From contig JAQVWU010000085.1 in NCBI GenBank assembly GCA_028709565.1, positions 1 to 9,427 on the forward strand: a stretch of 9,427 nt of DNA, written 5' to 3'. Below are positions 6,176 to 9,427 of the stretch, in pieces. The stretch comes from Eubacteriales bacterium (lineage in GTDB: Bacteria > Bacillota > Clostridia > Oscillospirales > CAG-272). The notes under the pieces are model-generated. The model did not search any database and was not told the DNA's origin. It saw only the letters and a program-made list of their open reading frames with translations. Position 1 is the first letter of the stretch. Every line of letters begins with the position of its first letter. The translations under genes and the position numbers were made by a program.

Positions 6176-7459
6176 TTATATGAGCGCGCCGCGGTCGGTC
6201 AAGATCGATTGCATCTCATCGACCGGTATATCGGGAAAGGCGCAGTCGTGTTTTACCGCGAGGGCGGCGGCAACCCCCGCAGCCTCACCTATACAGGAAG
6301 TTATGGGCATAACGCGGAAAGATGAATGGGCGGCATGGGTAGAACTGATCGGTCTGCCCGCGACAATCAGATTGTCGGCCTTTTGCGGCAGCAGGGCACG
6401 GTAGGGAATTGTATAATAATCGTCGTTCGGAATGGATTCAATGACGGTACCGCTGCCCGACGGATTATGAATGTCGATATCATATGTGCCCCGCGCTATC
6501 CTGTCATCAAACTTCCGTGTGCCGATAAGGTCCTCGCGCGTTATCTCGTAGCGTCCTACAATGCGCCGGCTTTCGCGGATACCCGTTTCGGGAGCAGACA
6601 TAATCAGGCAGCAGTCCTCGAGCCCCTCAATGTTTTCCTTCATGAATTTATACATTTCGTATACCTGTTCACGCCCCTCGATTTCCGCGGCGGACAGATC
6701 CTCGGCGTCGACCGGGTTTCGTCCGACGATGCGCGTCGTATTGAGATGCATTATGTTGTCAACCGGCATTCTGAAAACGAGTATATTCTCGCGGGGATTT
6801 TTAATTATACCTTTTGACTGCATTTCATTGTACAACGCGTTTGCTTTTTTGCGGTCATAACGGGTCCAGTCGACATTTCCGAGCCGGAAGCATAATGTCA
6901 TGGGCTGACATAAACCGTCCTCGTCGCGCCCCAGTTTGTATTCGAGCCCGGCAAACGCGCTCAGGTCGGCATCTCCCGTAGCGTCGGCGAAGACGGGAGC
7001 GGTCAGTTTTATATTGCCCGAACAGGTAGAGACGGTAATGCTTTTTATTTCGCCTTTATTCAGCTCGGCGTCGGAAACCTTTGCGTGGAACAGCAGTTTG
7101 ACATGGTATTCGGCGCATAAACGGTCCAACGCGAGCTTCATGAATTCCTCCATATATGATGAAGCGCGGGGGGCTGTTGTACCGCCCAGGGCATACATCC
7201 GCTCAAGCAGGCTCAGGAACAACCCCGAGTTGGCGAGTACCCCGTGACCGCCCCTCTCATAGAAGTTCATGAAAGGATTTACCAGTCCCGCCGTCGCCAT
7301 TCCCCCCAGAAAACCGTGTTTTTCTACCAGCAGGACCTTCATACCTTCACGCGCCGCGGCAACAGCCGCCATGACGCCCGCCAGTCCTCCACCGGCGATT
7401 ACCGCGTCATAGGAGTCGGACAGCGTTTTTTGTTTGAGTGTTTGTGTCGTATCTGCCAT
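6176..7459 (-). CDS. FAD-dependent oxidoreductase (FAD_oxidored family)
   Basis: Flavoprotein with an N-terminal Rossmann fold: YDAVIAGGGLAGVMAAVAAA (17-36) contains the dinucleotide motif GGGLAG at 23-28, with Glu46 in LLVEKHGFLGG binding the adenosine ribose. Later FAD-binding parts are DATGDADLS (159-167) and DNLIVAGRPISSTHAAHS (362-379) followed by RVMPITSCIGEAAGVAAA (382-399). GIRESRRIVGRY (293-304) is typical of the PF12831-type group, often met near carbohydrate or polyol catabolism genes. No transmembrane segment, signal peptide or Fe-S cysteine motif is seen, so it should be cytoplasmic and soluble. The 427-residue length is usual for single-domain members. AAGGA (7468-7472) lies eight bases before the ATG. 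It is monocistronic by position. Electron acceptor and substrate are unknown; the neighbouring isomerase-like protein is a possible but unproven partner. Confidence 0.87.
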   Translation of the reverse strand: MADTTQTLKQKTLSDSYDAVIAGGGLAGVMAAVAAAREGMKVLLVEKHGFLGGMATAGLVNPFMNFYERGGHGVLANSGLFLSLLERMYALGGTTAPRASSYMEEFMKLALDRLCAEYHVKLLFHAKVSDAELNKGEIKSITVSTCSGNIKLTAPVFADATGDADLSAFAGLEYKLGRDEDGLCQPMTLCFRLGNVDWTRYDRKKANALYNEMQSKGIIKNPRENILVFRMPVDNIMHLNTTRIVGRNPVDAEDLSAAEIEGREQVYEMYKFMKENIEGLEDCCLIMSAPETGIRESRRIVGRYEITREDLIGTRKFDDRIARGTYDIDIHNPSGSGTVIESIPNDDYYTIPYRALLPQKADNLIVAGRPISSTHAAHSSFRVMPITSCIGEAAGVAAALAVKHDCAFPDIPVDEMQSILTDRGALI

Positions 7460-7489
7460 AATTTTTGTCCTTTCCGAATCTTGTTTTTA

Positions 7490-7519
7490 TATAATAGTTC
7501 GAAATAATTAATAACTAAA
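7490..7519. promoter_or_regulatory. Overlapping divergent promoter candidates (FAD oxidoreductase / lipid kinase)
   Basis: In the 71-base gap, plus-strand TATAAT (7490-7495) overlaps minus-strand TATTAT (complement of 7491-7496). The minus-strand box has TTTAGT (complement of 7514-7519) at 17 bases, a poor -35; the plus-strand box has only TTGTCC (7465-7470) at 19 bases. If both are real, only one promoter could be open at a time. Confidence 0.4.
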
Positions 7520-7530
7520 GGTATCCGGCT

Positions 7531-8415
7531 ATGAATAAAGTAAATAAAGTACATCTGCTCAACCCGGTTGCGGGGAAGGGAAAAGCCGCGCAATTTCTAA
7601 AGAAAAGTGATGAAAGCGACGATATCGTCTACGAAACCCAATCCAAAGGCGACGGCGAACGCTTTGTATACGAAACGCTGATATCAAATCCCGGGACACA
7701 TATATTCGTGTACGGAGGCGACGGCACCGTATACGAGGCGGTTAATGGTATTATGCGTGCCGGCGCGGAAAATAGCGCGCTGCTCACCGTCATACCGACG
7801 GGAAGCGGGAACGATTTTATACGCAATTTCAAAGACAGGACAGGTACTTTCAAAGTCGATTTGATAAAATACAACGACCGGTATGCCGTCAATATGATAA
7901 ATATGGGTTTTGACTGCAATGTGGTCGAAAACACGGAACGATATAAAAAGAAGCCATTGGTTACCGGCAGCGGCGCTTATATTATGGCGGTGGCATATGT
8001 GCTTTTTCGCCGTATGGGGGAGCGTTTCATTATAACCTTGACCGATAAAGACGGAGAGGAAACGGTTTATGACGGTGAGTTTCTGCTGACCGCAATTGCC
8101 AACGGTCAGTTTTACGGGGGAGGTTTCCGTGCGGCGTCGCTCGCGGTATTGGATGACGGCTTGCTTGATGTAATGGTTATAAATAAAGTCTCGCGTCCGA
8201 AGTTTATTTCACTGATCGGGGATTATCAAAAAGGTCTGCACATGAATCCCATAACCGGCAAACCGGTCGATAAATTCCGCGATTTTATTTCATTCGGAAA
8301 ATACCGGCGGGTGAATATAAAAAACATAACAAAGGTTTGTGTGGACGGTGAAGTGGAATATATCGACGAACTGGACATCTCGGTCGCCGAACAGGCGATT
8401 TCGGTATTTGTCTGA
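7531..8415 (+). CDS. Diacylglycerol kinase-family lipid kinase (YegS/DgkB-like)
   Basis: Soluble lipid kinase of the DAGK catalytic family (PF00781), which phosphorylates diacylglycerol or a related lipid with ATP at the inner face of the membrane and returns diacylglycerol to phospholipid synthesis. Motifs run in order: HLLNPVAGKGKA (8-19), the nucleotide-binding GGDGT (62-66) in VYGGDGTVYEAVNGI, and IPTGSGNDF (88-96). The C-terminal half has the family's beta-rich domain, with ANGQFYGGGF, LDDGLLDVMVI and the late CVDGEVE. The length of 294 residues is standard. AAAGG (7517-7521) is nine bases before the ATG. The N-terminus contains a perfect in-frame duplication, NKV-NKV. Its TGA directly abuts the stop of the convergent amidotransferase-like gene, with no terminator between. 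Family firm; exact lipid substrate unproven. Confidence 0.93.
   Translation: MNKVNKVHLLNPVAGKGKAAQFLKKSDESDDIVYETQSKGDGERFVYETLISNPGTHIFVYGGDGTVYEAVNGIMRAGAENSALLTVIPTGSGNDFIRNFKDRTGTFKVDLIKYNDRYAVNMINMGFDCNVVENTERYKKKPLVTGSGAYIMAVAYVLFRRMGERFIITLTDKDGEETVYDGEFLLTAIANGQFYGGGFRAASLAVLDDGLLDVMVINKVSRPKFISLIGDYQKGLHMNPITGKPVDKFRDFISFGKYRRVNIKNITKVCVDGEVEYIDELDISVAEQAISVFV
7534..7551 (+). repeat. In-frame 9-base direct repeat encoding NKV-NKV
   Basis: AATAAAGTA occurs twice in perfect tandem immediately after the lipid kinase start codon, duplicating Asn-Lys-Val ahead of the first strand of the fold. Confidence 0.85.
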
Positions 8416-9087
8416 TCAACCGCGGTATGCCGCGCAGGCGGCAATAAAGGCGGAGAACAGTTTTCGGGAGCATTCGTCTTCCCGATAGCCGATCTCGGGA
8501 TGCCACTGGACCGCAAGGAGAAAGGGCGCGCGCGGTGAGCATATCGCCTCTGCCAGTTCCGGGGTTTGGGCGCATATCTCCATCGACGGCGCGCATTTCA
8601 GCACCGCCTGATGGTGAAAACTGTTAACCGTTATGCTGTCGCTCCCCATGATGTCACGCAGCGGACCGGTAATTCTGATTTTATGGAGAACGCCGCCCGA
8701 GTGGCCGTCTATATGCTGCAGCAGGGTACCGCCCCCTCCGACATTAACCAGCTGGGCTCCGCGACAGATACCGAATACGGGCATGCCTCGCCTTATTGCC
8801 TCCGCATACAGCGCCAGTTCGAAGGCATCGCGTTCCTCATCGATTTCACCGCATTGAGGATGTATCTCCTCGCCGTAACGCTTCGGGTGGATGTCAACCC
8901 CTCCGGTAAACAGTATGCCGTCAAGCAGGCCGGCAGATGCGGCAATGTCATCCGGGTCACCGTATTGAACGAGGGTCACGGGGAGTCCGCCGGAAGCGGT
9001 AATCGCGTCGGTATAACGGCGGTTCATATATATCCGGTCGGTCTTCATGTCACGCTGGGGGGTCAGTCCGATAACAGGCTTTATCAT
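8416..9087 (-). CDS. Class I glutamine amidotransferase-like / gamma-glutamyl-gamma-aminobutyrate hydrolase family protein (peptidase C26)
   Basis: Hydrolase of the C26 family, whose best-known member PuuD cleaves gamma-glutamyl-GABA to glutamate and GABA; other members hydrolyse different gamma-glutamyl amides. The catalytic triad is visible: Cys108 in FGICRGAQ (105-112, the nucleophile elbow), His196 and Glu198 in VQWHPE (193-198). The family signatures LFTGGVDIHPKRYGE (59-73) and NSFHHQ (155-160) are also present. With 223 residues it is somewhat shorter than the usual 240-255 but has no obvious missing core element. AAAGG (complement of 9096-9100) lies eight bases before the ATG. It follows the tlyA-type gene by 37 bases on the same strand and may be cotranscribed. 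No polyamine or GABA genes are in view, so the substrate is open. Confidence 0.9.
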   Translation of the reverse strand: MIKPVIGLTPQRDMKTDRIYMNRRYTDAITASGGLPVTLVQYGDPDDIAASAGLLDGILFTGGVDIHPKRYGEEIHPQCGEIDEERDAFELALYAEAIRRGMPVFGICRGAQLVNVGGGGTLLQHIDGHSGGVLHKIRITGPLRDIMGSDSITVNSFHHQAVLKCAPSMEICAQTPELAEAICSPRAPFLLAVQWHPEIGYREDECSRKLFSAFIAACAAYRG

Positions 9088-9124
9088 GCGCCTTGCCTTT
9101 CATTCGGTTTATATATTTTTATTG

Positions 9125-9427
9125 TTATTTTTTGAATTTGTCGAGAGTCAGCGAGCGGGTTACCGCGGCTTCGGTCATGCCGTTTAGTCCGGGTGCGGTA
9201 TATCCGGCGAAGGGCAGCAGCCGCGCAAAGAATTCAATCGCCCCGCCATTGCCCCTGACGGGGCTGTCGGTAATGCCGGTGACCGAAAAACCTTCGGCTG
9301 CAAAGAATTCGGTCAGTGAAATCAACACCGTGTAAAGGTCGTCATAACCCTCGATTATCTCCCCCGTGCCGGCTTCATAAACGGGTTTTATAAGACAGAT
9401 TATCGAACCCTGTCCGCGCAGGATATT
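9125..9427 (-). CDS. tlyA: TlyA-type rRNA 2'-O-methyltransferase, C-terminal part (5' end beyond window)
   Basis: The frame is open from the window edge to a TAA at 9125-9127, giving the last 100 residues of a larger gene; the apparent GTG start at 9328 is internal. The reading frame shows GSIICLIKPVYEAG, then EGFSVTGITDSPVRG and GNGGAIEF. These are the closing elements of the FtsJ-like methyltransferase fold of TlyA, which 2'-O-methylates 16S/23S rRNA using S-adenosylmethionine (in other settings the family is labelled hemolysin A). The Lys in LIKP (9386-9388) and the Glu in IEF (9233-9235) would be the last two residues of the K-D-K-E catalytic tetrad. The S4-like N-terminal domain and the AdoMet site lie outside. 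About 34 residues follow IEF, longer than usual for TlyA. First visible gene of a pair with the C26 hydrolase. Confidence 0.85.
   Translation of the reverse strand, partial: NILRGQGSIICLIKPVYEAGTGEIIEGYDDLYTVLISLTEFFAAEGFSVTGITDSPVRGNGGAIEFFARLLPFAGYTAPGLNGMTEAAVTRSLTLDKFKK

Noticed and set aside
6326..6860. Two open frames on the plus strand opposite the FAD oxidoreductase
   Set aside because: Antisense shadows of a clearly conserved flavoprotein, with no family signatures or start-site signals.
8566..9135. 189-codon open frame on the plus strand
   Set aside because: It lies wholly antisense to the C26 hydrolase, which has an intact catalytic triad and a good ribosome binding site; the antisense frame shows no recognisable domain.
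1..9427. Mobile element, phage, CRISPR or defence system
   Set aside because: No transposase, integrase, terminal inverted repeats, spaced direct repeats or defence-type domains; all genes read as core or metabolic families.

Overview
The window reads as ordinary chromosomal DNA from an uncultured-type member of the Firmicutes, most likely a Clostridia/Oscillospirales relative. The basis is a YtvI-like sporulation membrane protein, a clostridial-style IMP dehydrogenase, a free-standing corrinoid (methionine synthase) activation-domain protein, purine-rich Shine-Dalgarno sites, AT-rich intergenic DNA and roughly balanced GC in the genes. The lineage is inference from gene content. I see no phage, IS, CRISPR, tRNA or rRNA.

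Layout, left to right. Positions 10-1002 (+) hold a nucleoside-type ABC permease, followed by a bidirectional terminator. A two-gene minus-strand operon (2368-1077) follows: the MetH-activation-domain protein, then a cyclophilin lipoprotein joined by an ATGA overlap. Divergent to it is ytvI-like (2430-3566, +), which converges on guaB (5058-3574, -). A 252-base AT-rich gap (5059-5310) contains the guaB promoter and several palindromes, then a xylose-isomerase-like TIM-barrel protein (5311-6117, +). It meets, across a strong hairpin terminator, an FAD-dependent oxidoreductase (7459-6176, -). Divergent to that is a diacylglycerol-kinase-family lipid kinase (7531-8415, +). Its stop codon abuts the stop of a class I glutamine-amidotransferase-like hydrolase (9087-8416, -), which sits 37 bases downstream of the truncated 3' end of a TlyA-type rRNA methyltransferase (9427-9125, -).

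The genes do not form one pathway. Seven of nine junctions switch strand, so most genes are probably transcribed singly. Plausible functional links are weak: nucleoside uptake (permease) with GMP synthesis (guaB), and the isomerase-like protein with the FAD oxidoreductase as two enzymes of small-molecule catabolism. The points most worth a second look are the translationally coupled activation-domain/cyclophilin-lipoprotein pair, the palindromes around the guaB/isomerase promoters, the shared TGATCA stop-codon palindrome, and short in-frame tandem duplications at several gene ends. I found no convincing new multi-gene system.
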